Positions 17,679-27,020 of a DNA stretch of 64,000 nucleotides are shown piece by piece. The stretch lies in contig NZ_SHKL01000001.1 in the NCBI RefSeq assembly GCF_004217185.1, forward strand, positions 4,524,001 through 4,588,000, read 5' to 3'. The position numbers and the translations under genes are program-made. Source of the DNA: Pseudonocardia sediminis. Lineage in GTDB: Bacteria > Actinomycetota > Actinomycetes > Mycobacteriales > Pseudonocardiaceae. Position 1 is the first letter of the stretch. The number at the start of each line of letters is the position of its first letter. The notes under the pieces are model-generated. The model was given only the letters and a program-made list of their open reading frames with translations, had not been told where the DNA came from and searched no databases.

Positions 17679-18538
17679 GTGCGCCAGCACGGCCGGCGCC
17701 GCTCGAGTCGATCGCCGTCGGTGACATCCGGATCACCTACCTGCCTGACGGTGACGCCTCCGTCTCGGCCGAGGCGGTGTTCCCGGCCGCCGGCAGGGAG
17801 CTGTGGGCGGCCCACCGCGAGCTGTTCGACGCCGATGGCCTGCTGCTGCTCACCCTCGGTGGCTTCCTCATCGAGACCCGCGGCCAGAAGATCGTCGTCG
17901 ACCTCGGGTTCGGGGACATGACCGTGCCGTTCGCGCCGGTCGGCGGGGAGTTCCGCGGTGGGGAGCTGCTGTCGAGCCTGCGCAGGGCCGGGGTGCAGCC
18001 GGCCGACGTCGACCTCGTGTTCTACACCCACCTGCACCTGGACCACGTGGGGTGGACCTCGCAGAACGGCTCGCTGACCTTCCCGAACGCCCGGCACCTG
18101 ATCGGGGACGGAGAGTTCGAGTTCTGGCAGGGCGTCACCGACGAGGGCCTGCTCGCGGTTGGGCCGCACCCGGACGCGGTGCAGGCGCCGTTGCAGGGCC
18201 GCGCGGAGTCGGCCTCAGACGGCGCGCTGATCGCCAGCGGGGTGAACGTCCTCGCGAGTCCGGGGCACACCCCCGGCCACTGCTCGCTGGTGGTCTCGTC
18301 CGGAACCGATCGCGCGATCATCCTCGGGGACGTCGTCCACTGCCCGCTCCAGCTGGCCGACGGGGATCTGCAGATCATCTTCGACGTCGACCCGGAGACC
18401 GCGGGCGAGACCCGGAACAAGATCGCCGCCGAGCTCGAGGGCGACCCCCGCGCCGTCGTGGGCGAGGGGCACTTCAGCGGGTCGGCTTTCGGCCGCATCG
18501 TGCAGGCGAACGGGCGGCGCTGGACGCCGCTGTCCTAG
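17675..18538 (+). CDS. metallo-beta-lactamase-fold hydrolase
   Basis: 287 residues. The zinc-binding motif THLHLDHVG (HxHxDH) is near residue 115, followed by a metal His in SPGHTPGH, the bridging Asp in ILGDVVH and a final His in GEGHFSG, the complete MBL set. No signal peptide. It is translationally coupled to the YciI gene. Family members hydrolyse thioesters, lactones or esters; a lactonase or thioesterase role in this catabolic cluster is plausible but not shown. Confidence 0.93.
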   Translation: MSAPARPAPLESIAVGDIRITYLPDGDASVSAEAVFPAAGRELWAAHRELFDADGLLLLTLGGFLIETRGQKIVVDLGFGDMTVPFAPVGGEFRGGELLSSLRRAGVQPADVDLVFYTHLHLDHVGWTSQNGSLTFPNARHLIGDGEFEFWQGVTDEGLLAVGPHPDAVQAPLQGRAESASDGALIASGVNVLASPGHTPGHCSLVVSSGTDRAIILGDVVHCPLQLADGDLQIIFDVDPETAGETRNKIAAELEGDPRAVVGEGHFSGSAFGRIVQANGRRWTPLS

Positions 18539-18560
18539 TCGACGCAGACGAGGAGGAGCG

Positions 18561-19097
18561 ATGACATTCGACGTCAGGAAGGTTGTCACGGACCGAGCGG
18601 CCGACGGCCGGTCCGTGTTCGGCCCGGAGAAGGCGACCGAGCCGGACACGGCGCTCGGTCTGGAGATCCACAACATCTGGGGGACCGACGACGGCACACC
18701 CGTCGTCGGGGCCGGGGACAACCCCGCGACCGTCCCGTTCCCGTTCTTTCCCGGACCAGGCGGAACGCGGTTCATCGTCGTGCGCTTCCCGCCCGAGTCG
18801 GCGGAGCCGTCCGCCGGCGACCCGGAGGAGGCCGTGGCCGACGCGGAGCGCCGGCAGCCCGGCCTGACCGGGGTGTTCGAGCCGGACACGCCGGGTATGC
18901 ACACCACGGACAGCATCGACTACGGGGTCTGCGTCGACGGTGAGATCTACCTCGAGCTCGACGACGGCGACGAGGTGCACGTGACCCCCGGTACCTGCGT
19001 CGTGCAGCGGGGCACCCGCCACGCCTGGCACAATCGCAGTAACCGGGCTTGCACGATGGTCTACGTGCTGGTCGGAGCCACGCGCACGGCCGGCTGA
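18561..19097 (+). CDS. cupin-domain protein
   Basis: 178 residues with a GAGGAGCG site before ATG 18561. The C-terminal half carries the cupin pattern: VDGEIYLELDDGDEVHVTPG followed by QRGTRHAWHNRS, with metal-type His residues, while the first motif's usual HxH pair is not obvious (ITDSIDYG-type sequence replaces it). This class is often found beside ring-degradation genes and may bind metal and an acid substrate. It is the last gene before a strong terminator. Confidence 0.85.
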   Translation: MTFDVRKVVTDRAADGRSVFGPEKATEPDTALGLEIHNIWGTDDGTPVVGAGDNPATVPFPFFPGPGGTRFIVVRFPPESAEPSAGDPEEAVADAERRQPGLTGVFEPDTPGMHTTDSIDYGVCVDGEIYLELDDGDEVHVTPGTCVVQRGTRHAWHNRSNRACTMVYVLVGATRTAG

Positions 19098-19110
19098 CGC
19101 CGCCGCAGCG

Positions 19111-19152
19111 GACGCCCGCCCGACCGTCGAGCTCGACGGTCGGGCGGGCGTC
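19111..19152. terminator. 42-bp perfect palindrome, bidirectional terminator
   Basis: Arms of 21 bp (GACGCCCGCCCGACCGTCGAG and its exact complement) meet without a loop between the convergent cupin gene and the minus-strand remnant at 19160. In high-GC actinobacteria such U-less hairpins commonly end transcription, here for both strands. Confidence 0.8.
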
Positions 19153-19159
19153 GGCATGC

Positions 19160-19786
19160 TCAGCCCTTGAGGTGGTCGAGGACCAGTGGCCGGACGAGGT
19201 CCAGCTGCTCCCACTGCGGGACGTGCCCGGCGCCCTGGACGATCTCGACGCGGGTATCGGCCTGGATCGCGGCCGCGAAGTCCGGCGCGCACACCGGTGA
19301 GATCAGCTTGTCCTCCGCACCCCCACGATCTGGAATCGGCCGGACGAACTTCCCGGTCGTGCCCCAGCGCCCAGACGCAGTCGGCCATCGCGACGGCCAG
19401 CTCCTGCGGGTCGCTCGGCAGCGTGAGGAACTCCCGGACCGGCTCGGACGCGAGGTTGAGGTCGAGGCCACCGTGGCGCCGAGCTGGACGAGCGCGGTGT
19501 GGCCGTAGCCTGCGTCCTTTGTCATCTTGGCCAGGATCGCGCCGAACAGGTTCGGGTTGCACATGAATCCGTAGACGTTCTGGTGGTGCTCGTTCGTGCC
19601 GAGGCCGTCGAAGCCCATCTTCGCGGCGTACATCAACTCGTCGATGGACTGGTTGTCGTACTCGCCGGCCTGCTCCGAGTCGCCCAGCTCCCACCACGGC
19701 GCGTCCACCCAACCGGAGGGGTATCTCGTGTCAAAGTCGTCGGGCAGGTTGCGGTAGGGCATGAAGTTGAACGACGTGACCTTCAC
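19160..19786 (-). pseudogene. fusion remnant: luciferase-like monooxygenase 5' end joined to alpha/beta-hydrolase 3' end
   Basis: From GTG 19786 (GGAGGACCA upstream) the frame reads VKVTSFNFMPYRNLPDDF, MGFDGLGTNEHHQ and YGHTALVQLGATVA, typical of LLM flavin monooxygenases. Near 19465 this stops. A second frame gives LNLASEPVREFLTLPSD and CVWALGHD, then a third gives GKFVRPIPDRG-GAEDKLISP and VEIVQGAGHVPQWEQLD, the C-terminal part of an alpha/beta hydrolase with its active-site His region. At least one deletion and one frame change are needed. It is clearly non-functional. Confidence 0.75.
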
Positions 19787-19980
19787 GCTGGTCCTCCGTC
19801 CTCGTCGGTGGCTTGGGCGCGACGGGGCCTGCCCGGTGACCGGTGTCCGAGATGAGCCGGTCGTGCGCGGCTGTCCCGGTGGGCCCGGGAGGTGGCGCGG
19901 GACGTACGCGGGCAAGCGTTGCCCGCAGCGCGTAGCGAAACAGGACACGCGAGCGCCCCACGGCGCCATACGGTGATCGC

Positions 19981-21261
19981 ATGCCTGAGACGGACCATGA
20001 CCCGTCGACCGTTCTGGTCGACCGGGCCCTCGAGGAGCTGTGCCGCGGAGGCATGGTGCTGGTCGTCGACGACGAGGATCGCGAGAACGAGGGCGACCTC
20101 GTCATGGCGGCCGAGCACGCGACGTCGGACGCGCTCGCATTCATGATCCGGCACACCAGCGGTGTCCTCTATGTCGGCATCGACGGCGCGCGGGTGGACG
20201 AGCTGGCGCTGCCGCCGATGGTGGCCCGCGGTGACGACCCCCGTGAAACCGCGTTCACCGTCTCGGTCGACCTCAAGGAGGGCACCACGACGGGCATCTC
20301 CGCCGCGGACCGCGCCCGGACCATCCGCGCGCTCGCCGACCCCAGCACCCGGCCGGAGGACTTGTCCCGCCCCGGGCACGTGTTCCCGCTGCGTGCCCGC
20401 GACGGCGGCGTACTGCAGCGCACCGGGCACACCGAGAGCGCCGTGGACCTGTGCCGACTGGCCGGTCTTGCGCCGGCCGGGGTCCTCGCCGAGGTCGCCA
20501 ACGACGACGGAACGATGGCCCGCCGGCCCGACCTGGAGCGGTTCGCGCAGCGGCACGGCCTGGTCTCGATCACCGTCGCCGACCTCGTCCGGCACCGTCT
20601 GCGCACCGAGGCGCTGGTCGTGCGCGAGGCGGTCGGCCGGGTGCCCACCCGCCACGGCGAGTTCGACGCCGTCGCGTACCGCTCCGTCATCGACGGCGTC
20701 GAGCACATGGCGCTGGTGCGGGGCCCGGTCACGGCCCGGCCGGACCCGCTGGTCCGGGTGCACTCGGAGTGCCTGACCGGAGACGTGTTCGGATCGCTGC
20801 GCTGCGACTGCGGCGACCAGCTTGACGCCGCGCTGGCGCAGATCAGCGCGGCGGGCTGCGGCGCGATCGTCTACCTGCGCGGTCACGAGGGTCGTGGCAT
20901 CGGGCTGAGCCACAAGCTGCGAGCCTACAAGCTGCAGGACGAGGGGCTGGACACGGTCGAGGCCAACACCGCGCTCGGGCTGCCGGTGGACGCACGCGAC
21001 TACGCCGTCGGCTCGCACATCCTGCGCGACCTGGGCGTCGGCTCGCTCCGGCTGATGACCAACAACCCGGCGAAGCAGGCTGGCCTGGCCGACTACGGCG
21101 TCGCGATCTCGGGACGTGAGCCCCTGGTCGTCGCCGTGACGACCGAGAACGTGCGCTACCTGACCGCCAAGCACACCCGGATGGACCACGACCTCGGCAG
21201 GGCGGTCGCGACCCCCGCCGCCCCGGCGTTGTCGGTCTTCCAGGCGCAGGAGGTCGGATGA
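19981..21261 (+). CDS. ribBA: bifunctional 3,4-dihydroxy-2-butanone-4-phosphate synthase / GTP cyclohydrolase II
   Basis: 426 residues with both riboflavin-precursor enzymes. The N-terminal RibB domain has the acidic DDEDRENEGDL loop and RPGHVFPLRA. The C-terminal RibA domain, from about residue 215, has the zinc cysteines in HSECLTGDVFGSLRCDCGD and LRGHEGRGIGLSHKLRAY. Together they make the two substrates of lumazine synthase. No other rib genes are nearby; the next gene is a truncated flavin reductase in ATGA overlap. This suggests a dedicated FMN supply for the luciferase-like monooxygenases whose remnants lie upstream. Confidence 0.96.
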   Translation: MPETDHDPSTVLVDRALEELCRGGMVLVVDDEDRENEGDLVMAAEHATSDALAFMIRHTSGVLYVGIDGARVDELALPPMVARGDDPRETAFTVSVDLKEGTTTGISAADRARTIRALADPSTRPEDLSRPGHVFPLRARDGGVLQRTGHTESAVDLCRLAGLAPAGVLAEVANDDGTMARRPDLERFAQRHGLVSITVADLVRHRLRTEALVVREAVGRVPTRHGEFDAVAYRSVIDGVEHMALVRGPVTARPDPLVRVHSECLTGDVFGSLRCDCGDQLDAALAQISAAGCGAIVYLRGHEGRGIGLSHKLRAYKLQDEGLDTVEANTALGLPVDARDYAVGSHILRDLGVGSLRLMTNNPAKQAGLADYGVAISGREPLVVAVTTENVRYLTAKHTRMDHDLGRAVATPAAPALSVFQAQEVG

Positions 21262-21554
21262 GCGCCCGGGGCGCCTCCGCGCCACTGCGGTTCCGGGAGG
21301 CCAGGGCCTCGTTCCCGAGCGGCGTGACGATCGTGGCTCCCGCCGACTCCGAGGGCCGGTGGTGGGGGTTCACCGCGACCTCGTTCTGCTCGCTGTCGGT
21401 CGAGCCGCCGCTGGTGCTCGCGTACCCGGCCGAGCGGGCGGACTGCCACCGGCGAGGGCATCAGCGGTTGTTCGTGAACCGAGAGCGGCCAGCACGGACG
21501 GGCCCCGTGCCTCGTGACGTGCCGCGCCCCAGCGCGGCCGGACCCACGGATTGA
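21258..21554 (+). pseudogene. flavin reductase (FMN-binding split barrel), truncated
   Basis: Starts at ATG 21258 overlapping the ribBA stop. The first 60 or so residues (FREARASFPSGVTIVAP, GWWWGFTATSFCSLSVEPPLVLAY-type) are the N-terminal strand region of HpaC/DIM6-like flavin reductases. After about 21450 the family similarity ends and the frame runs through unrelated sequence to 21554; a full member has about 165 residues. The break coincides with the beginning of mobile-element DNA, so the gene was probably cut by insertion or by a deletion linked to it. Confidence 0.75.
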
Positions 21555-21594
21555 CCGGCATGGACAAGCCGTTCGACGATGCGGCGATAGTGGG

Positions 21595-22110
21595 CTACCG
21601 AGCCGCGATGCGCTGGCGTACCTGTTCGCAGCGCTGCCTTGCTTCGACGCGTTGCCGGGATAGGCGCTCCAGCTCCAGATACTCGCGGTGCGCGAGGCGG
21701 AGGTCGAGCACCACACCGGGGTCGGGCGGCGTGGAGCGTTCTCCGAGTAGCCACGCCAGTACCTGCCAGACGCCATGCGCGTAGTCCGGATCGGTCGCTG
21801 CCGAGGGGCGGGCCGGCGCGCCGAGCAGCGCGAACTCGTGTGCGGTCGGGGGCGGTTGTTCGGCGGCAGCGCAGACTGCCATCCAGCACTCCGCCCGGGC
21901 TTCGTTCCAGCTGACGGGTTGGTCGCTGGATCGACGGCTGATCGGAGTCGCCGAGATGATGTCGGTGGCCCAGCTGGCGGCCTGCTGGTGGCCGAATGCG
22001 TGATCGCCGCTGGTCCGGCGGCTGTCGGAGCGCAGCATGGCGACGACCTGCTCGTGTGTCGGCACGACCCAGTCGGGGATCGTCGCCAGTACCTCGACAC
22101 CCTGCGCCAC
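21595..22110 (-). CDS. hypothetical protein of the mobile element
   Basis: 171 residues, not recognised. The sequence is mostly helical, with a Trp-rich centre (WNEARAECWMAV, GVWQVLAWLLGE) and a charged coiled-coil-like C-terminus (RLSRQRVEARQRCEQVRQR). It lies about 80 nt downstream of the relaxase gene on the same strand and would be the last gene of the transfer operon. No membrane segment or signal peptide. Start ATG 22110 has no strong ribosome-binding site, so the N-terminus is uncertain. Confidence 0.6.
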   Translation of the reverse strand: MAQGVEVLATIPDWVVPTHEQVVAMLRSDSRRTSGDHAFGHQQAASWATDIISATPISRRSSDQPVSWNEARAECWMAVCAAAEQPPPTAHEFALLGAPARPSAATDPDYAHGVWQVLAWLLGERSTPPDPGVVLDLRLAHREYLELERLSRQRVEARQRCEQVRQRIAAR

Positions 22111-22191
22111 GGTGGCGAGTATGCGCGCGAGGTCTGACAGTTCCGAAGTCGTCGCGGGCCACCGTCACCTGATGGCAGTAGCCGGCGGCGC

Positions 22192-25100
22192 CTACTCACC
22201 GGGGAGGCCCCGATCGAGGACGGGGTCATCGTCCTCGACAGCGTCGGCGTGGTCGTCGCTGCTGACGGTGGTGACGTCGTGGCCGGCCCAACGGTGAAGT
22301 TCGTCGAGGCGGATGTCGTCTTCGGGTTCGGCGGCGGTGTCCTCGTCGCGGGCGTGTGCCGCCTCGGCACGGTAGCGGGCTTCGATCTCGTCGACCGCGA
22401 TGTAGGCGCGGTCGAGCGTGGTGTCTGTCTCGTCGGGTAGCGGCACCCGACGCCGCTCCTCGGGATCGGCGCGCTCACCTGGATCAGGGGTGGAGGCCTC
22501 CCGGATGTCGTCGGGCGCCGGTTCGGCGACCAAGTCGTGGTCGCGTCGCCGGTCCTGACGCTCGGGTGGTTCGGGCGAGTGGTCAGCGGTGGGCTCGTCG
22601 AGGTGTGTCTCGTCCGCGGGCGCGGGTCGCGTGTGGTCGAGCTCGTCGTGGGCGTGGTCGCGGAGGTCGTGCTCGGTGATGGGCCGGTGCGCGTCGTCGG
22701 CGAGCCGCTCGGCGCGCTCGGCGTCGATCCATTCTTGGGCGGTGACCTTCTCGTAGGGGGCGTCGAGGTCGATGCCGCACAGCCCGAGCGCGGCCCGTCC
22801 GCGTTCGGCCTTGTCGCGGGTGACCGCGGTTTCGGCGGTCCATGCTGCTCGGGCGGCGTCGGCCTGTTCGAGTTTCGGGATCAGCTCGGCCAGCTGGTCG
22901 GCCTCGGCGCGGGCGGCGGCGGCCGCCGCCCGGAGCTGGTCGGCTTCCTGAGAATCGGTGGCGGCGTCGGCGTGCGCGCCGTAGAGGGTGGCGTCGGTTT
23001 GGCGCTGGCGTAGGGCTTCGTGGGTGGCGTCGAGTTCGTCGGCGACGTAGCGGGGCGCCCACCGCTGTTCGCGCTCCCACGCCGCTACCCGGGCGCGCAG
23101 CAGGCCCTCGCTGGCTTGTTCCTCGTCCGCGCCGGCGTCCGGGAGGTCGAGCGCGGCGTGCGCGTCCCGGTAGAGCGCGTGCTTTTCCACCAGTCCAGCC
23201 GCCGGTGCCGGGCTGAGCGGGTCCGCCGGGTCGTCGTGGCCGACCCACTCCCGATACGCGGCCGCCCGACCGGCCTGGTCCTGCCACACGGCCCGCCCGG
23301 CCGGGTCGTCGGGCACCGGGCCAAGCGCTTCGCGCGCCCACTGCGGCGGCTGCGCGGCAAGCTGGGCACCAAGCTCAATGCGGCGGGTGTCGGCGGCGTC
23401 GGCGAGCGCCTGCAGCCCGGCGAGGGAGGCCTCCGGTAGATCACACGGGAGCAGGTCGGCGAACGTGGACACGTGCGGGTCAAGGTGTCCGTCCAGCGCG
23501 GTGCGGATCCGGAAGTGCACCACCTGCGCCACCGACGTCGACCCGTCCAACGGGCGGGCGGTGATGGCGTCGCGCAGCACATGGGCGGGGTCGTGGCCGG
23601 CCAGCTCGGCGATGCGCAGGAGTTGATCGAGGCTGGAGCGAGCCTGGTCGGCGGCCAGCGCGACCCGGTGCTGTTCGGGCAGGGTGCCGTCGGCGGTGAG
23701 CTGGTCGAGCCAGCGCCCGGTCCGCCCCGCGGTGGCGTCGGCGATCACCGCGAGCATCGGGTCGACATGGGTGGCGATGTGCCGGTCGTGGTCGGCGGCG
23801 GCCTCGGCTTGGGCCAGTGCGGTGGTGTTTGGGTCCTGCTCGGGTGGGCGGATCACGTCGGCCAGGACCGCGGCCGGGTCGCGAGGCGCGACGGTGAAGG
23901 TCTCGCCGGTGTCCGCGCCCTCGGCCACCTGGCGGGTGATCACCACGGCATGGTTCGTGTCGCGGCCACGGGTCATCTGGGTGTACGCGGTGGCGCGGTC
24001 GGTGCCCGCGCCGAGGACGCTGATCCCGGCATCGACGGTGCGCCCGTGCGCAGCGTGCACTGTGGAGGCGTACGCGAGCGTGATGTTCTGCGCCACGTAC
24101 AAGCCCGGGAGCTGGATCGGCTGGTCCAGGATCTCGTCGCCCGCGTCGTCGCGGCCGGTGATGCGGGCGACGACCAGGCCGTGCCCGTCCGGGCGGATGC
24201 CGGTGACTCGGTAGGTGAACCGGTTGATCGGGACCGTGTGGTTGCCTTCCCAGCCGTCGAGGTGCCAGCCGTTGTTGCGGGCCTGCACCAGGTCGCCTAC
24301 CCCGGCCACCGTGCCCTCCCAGCCGTCGCGCCCGAGTGGGACGCCGGTCTCGGTGACGCGGCCGAGGCGGACCAGCTCGGCGCGTAGCGCCTGCGATGTC
24401 CGCGCCGCGGCCGCGTTCGACCCGACCACCAACAGCGCGTCGCGGCCGCGCAGGGTGGAGTCCAGCCACAGCCGGGCGGCCTCGGTTTCGGCCTGCTCCC
24501 TCGTGCCGCCCGGCACCAGGCGCCCGTTCTTCACGTACTCGGGGATCACCGTGGGGTCGCCGTCGCGCAGCCGCAGCGACGCCGGCCCCTCCCATTCGTG
24601 GGTGAACCGGCGGACCTCGGCCAGCTCGTAGCTCCCGGCCCGGGCGGCGACGTCGGCCAGGGCGCCACCGGCGCCGACGGCGGCGAGTTGGCGGGAGTCC
24701 CCGACCAGCAACAGCTTCACCCCGGCCTGTTCGCAGCGGCGGGTGATCGCCGCCAGGGTCCGGGGTGGCGGCCGCGCCCGCCTCGTCGACCACCAGCATG
24801 TCCCCCGCTCGCAGGCGCAGCGCCTCGTCGCCGGGGCGGGCGGTGCCGGCATCGAGGCGGTTTTGGGCGTCGAGCCAGGCGCGGATGTTGCGGGCGGTGA
24901 CCCCCTCCTCGGCGAGCACCTCGGCTTGGCGCTGCCCGTAGGCGACCCCGAACACCCTCGGGCCGTCACCCGGGCTGCCGCCATCGGCCGTGGTCGCCGC
25001 GGCCTGGCCGGTCTGGGGCCAGGTCTCGGCCACGGTGCCGACCAGGAACGACTTCCCGGTCCCGGCCGGCGCGGCGAGCACCTCCACCGCGGCGCCGGAG

Positions 25101-26731
25101 GTGAGGATCCCGCGCAGCGCCGCGGCCTGGTCGGCGCCCAGCTCCCAGCCAGCGTCGGCGAAGCGAGCCAGCACGGCGTCGGCCTGCTCGGAGCTCCAGG
25201 CGGGGGCGCCGCGCCGGATCGCGGCGTCGCGCAGGTACTGCTCGCCCAGCAGTTGGTCGTCCGTGGCGAAGCGTTGCGTCCCGGGTTTGACGAACACGCT
25301 CGTCCCGTCGGCGCGGTAGTAGCGCTCCTCGAGCCCCGCCGGCCCCACCGGATCGGTCACCATCCGCGCCTGGCCCACGGCCTTGTCCGTGAGCCCTTCC
25401 AGGAGCGGCCCGACCTGCTCCGGGCCGATCCCCAAGTGGCCCGGGAGGGCATCGGAGATCGCGCGGGTCAGATCCGAGCGGGTCCAGGATTGCTTGGCGT
25501 TCTTCACCTGCTCCAACGCGCGGGTGATCACGTCGCGCTCCGACCACATCGCCGGCTGCCCCGCGGTGTGCTCGGTGACCGCCCGGGCGACCTCGGCGAG
25601 ATCTTGGCCGAGCTTCTCGGCGTGCCGGTCGGCCCACTCGGTAAGCTGCTCGTTGCGGGGCAGACCCTCGTAGGACTTGCCCCGCCGGGTGGCCAGGGTG
25701 GCCTGTTCCATCAGTGCGGCCCGCTCGTGCCCGGACGGCGCCCGGCCGTTCGCCTCGGTGAACGCCGCGATCAACTTCTCCGCCGCGGGTTCGATCGCGG
25801 CACGGCGCTGGCTGAACAGCTCCCGGGACGCCGGGTCGACCGCGGCGAGCTCGCGGGCCTTGCCGTCCGGGCGGAACTCCCACACCGCGCCGAGCTGCTG
25901 CCAGCACCACGCCTCCGCGCTGCGGTCGGCGTGCGCGCCGCCGGCGGCCTGCCACTGGAACAACAACGACCCGTCCAGCGCCCGCCACTTCCCATCCGCG
26001 CACTTGGCCTTGTTCAGGATCGTGCCGTGCGCGTGCAGCTGCGGGTCCCCGTCGCGGGAGTCGTGCTGCAGAAACGACGCCGCCACCAGGCCATGGGCGT
26101 CCACCCACTGCCCGGCGCCGCCGCCGTGGTGCCCGGCGCGGGCGTAGCCGGCCTTGTCTGCGTAGAAGTCCAACAGCGCCCGGTGCCCGACCATCACCGC
26201 CTCCTCCACGACCGCGGCCTTGCGCGCCCACTGCTCGGCGGCGTCGTGGTCGCCCGCGGCCCGGACCTCGTTCGCCGCGCGCTCGAACGCCACCCACATC
26301 ACCGTCAGCGACTTCGGCGCCGAAAAGGTCGTGTCGTAGAACGCCACCGACTGCCGCGCCGACTGCGCGGCCTGAGCGCGTAGCTCGGCGCGCTGCTCGG
26401 GCCCGGCGTCCGGGTGCGCGTCGAGCAAACCGGCGTAGATGTCCTCGGCCTTGCGGTAGTTGCGCGGGGCGTTGCCGATCCGCCCGGCCTCCCCCCACGT
26501 CGCCCGCGAGGCGGTGTTCAGGTCGCGTGGGTCCAGGCCGTGGGTGTAGAGCGCCTTCATCACGTCGGCGTCCACCTCGCCGTCAAGGCCGAGCTCGGCG
26601 GCGCCGGCGCCGTACCAGATGCCCGGCGGTTCACCGGCGACCACGGCGCCGGTGTAGTAGCCCTCCCGGCCCTTCGCCACGGCGTCGGTCAGGTAGTCGG
26701 TGTCGTGGCCGGTCTGCAGACTCACGACCAT
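22192..26731 (-). pseudogene. MobF (TrwC/TraA-type) relaxase-helicase, frameshifted
   Basis: Starts at ATG 26731 after AGGAGG. The relaxase domain has the catalytic tyrosines in GREGYYTGAVV and the metal His triad around LQHDSRDGDPQLHAHGTI. The helicase domain has Walker A APAGTGKSFLVG and Walker B VVDEAGAAAT. Just after Walker B the frame breaks in a run of four G's at 24762-24765 (one base too many). It resumes as RTLAAITRRCEQAGVKLLLVGDSRQL, then ATP-helicase motifs and a long acidic coiled-coil tail to 22192. Restored length is about 1,510 residues. The relaxase part alone could still be translated. Confidence 0.88.
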
Positions 26732-27020
26732 CAGAAGCCTCCTGAAACGATCTTGCAGACGATCATGGACATCGCCGGGTGTTGATCTCCGGTGCGGGCC
26801 CGCAGGGCCCGCACCACCCCGTCGGATCGCGTGATGCAGGGGTGTGCTTTGTCAGTTGGGGGTTTCGCGTCGTTTCTCTTGATCTGGCTCTTGATCTGGC
26901 TCTGGCCGTTGCTGTTGCTCTCACTGGTGCTGCTGTTCGGGTCGGTGCCGTCGGTTCTCGTGGCGCTGGAAGATCGCGTGGGTGCGGCTCGGTGGTCGGT
27001 GGTCGAGGCTCGCGGAGAGA
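26732..27020. other. non-coding gap upstream of the relaxase, candidate oriT
   Basis: No convincing gene lies in these 289 nt. It holds a perfect hairpin at 26791-26815 (11-bp arms GGTGCGGGCCC/GGGCCCGCACC, 3-nt loop) and an exact 12-bp tandem repeat CTTGATCTGGCT at 26878-26889 and 26890-26901. A hairpin plus direct repeats next to a relaxase gene is the usual layout of a transfer origin. The hairpin might instead terminate the HNH transcript. No nic sequence can be assigned by eye. Confidence 0.3.

Noticed and set aside
21400..21600. Left attachment site as a copy of the tRNA 3' end
   Set aside because: No stretch resembling the T-arm and acceptor sequence of the tRNA at 38242-38280 was found here by eye.
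24762..24765. Programmed frameshift in the relaxase
   Set aside because: No slippery heptamer with a downstream stem is convincing and other genes here have similar lesions, so simple mutation or sequencing error is more likely.
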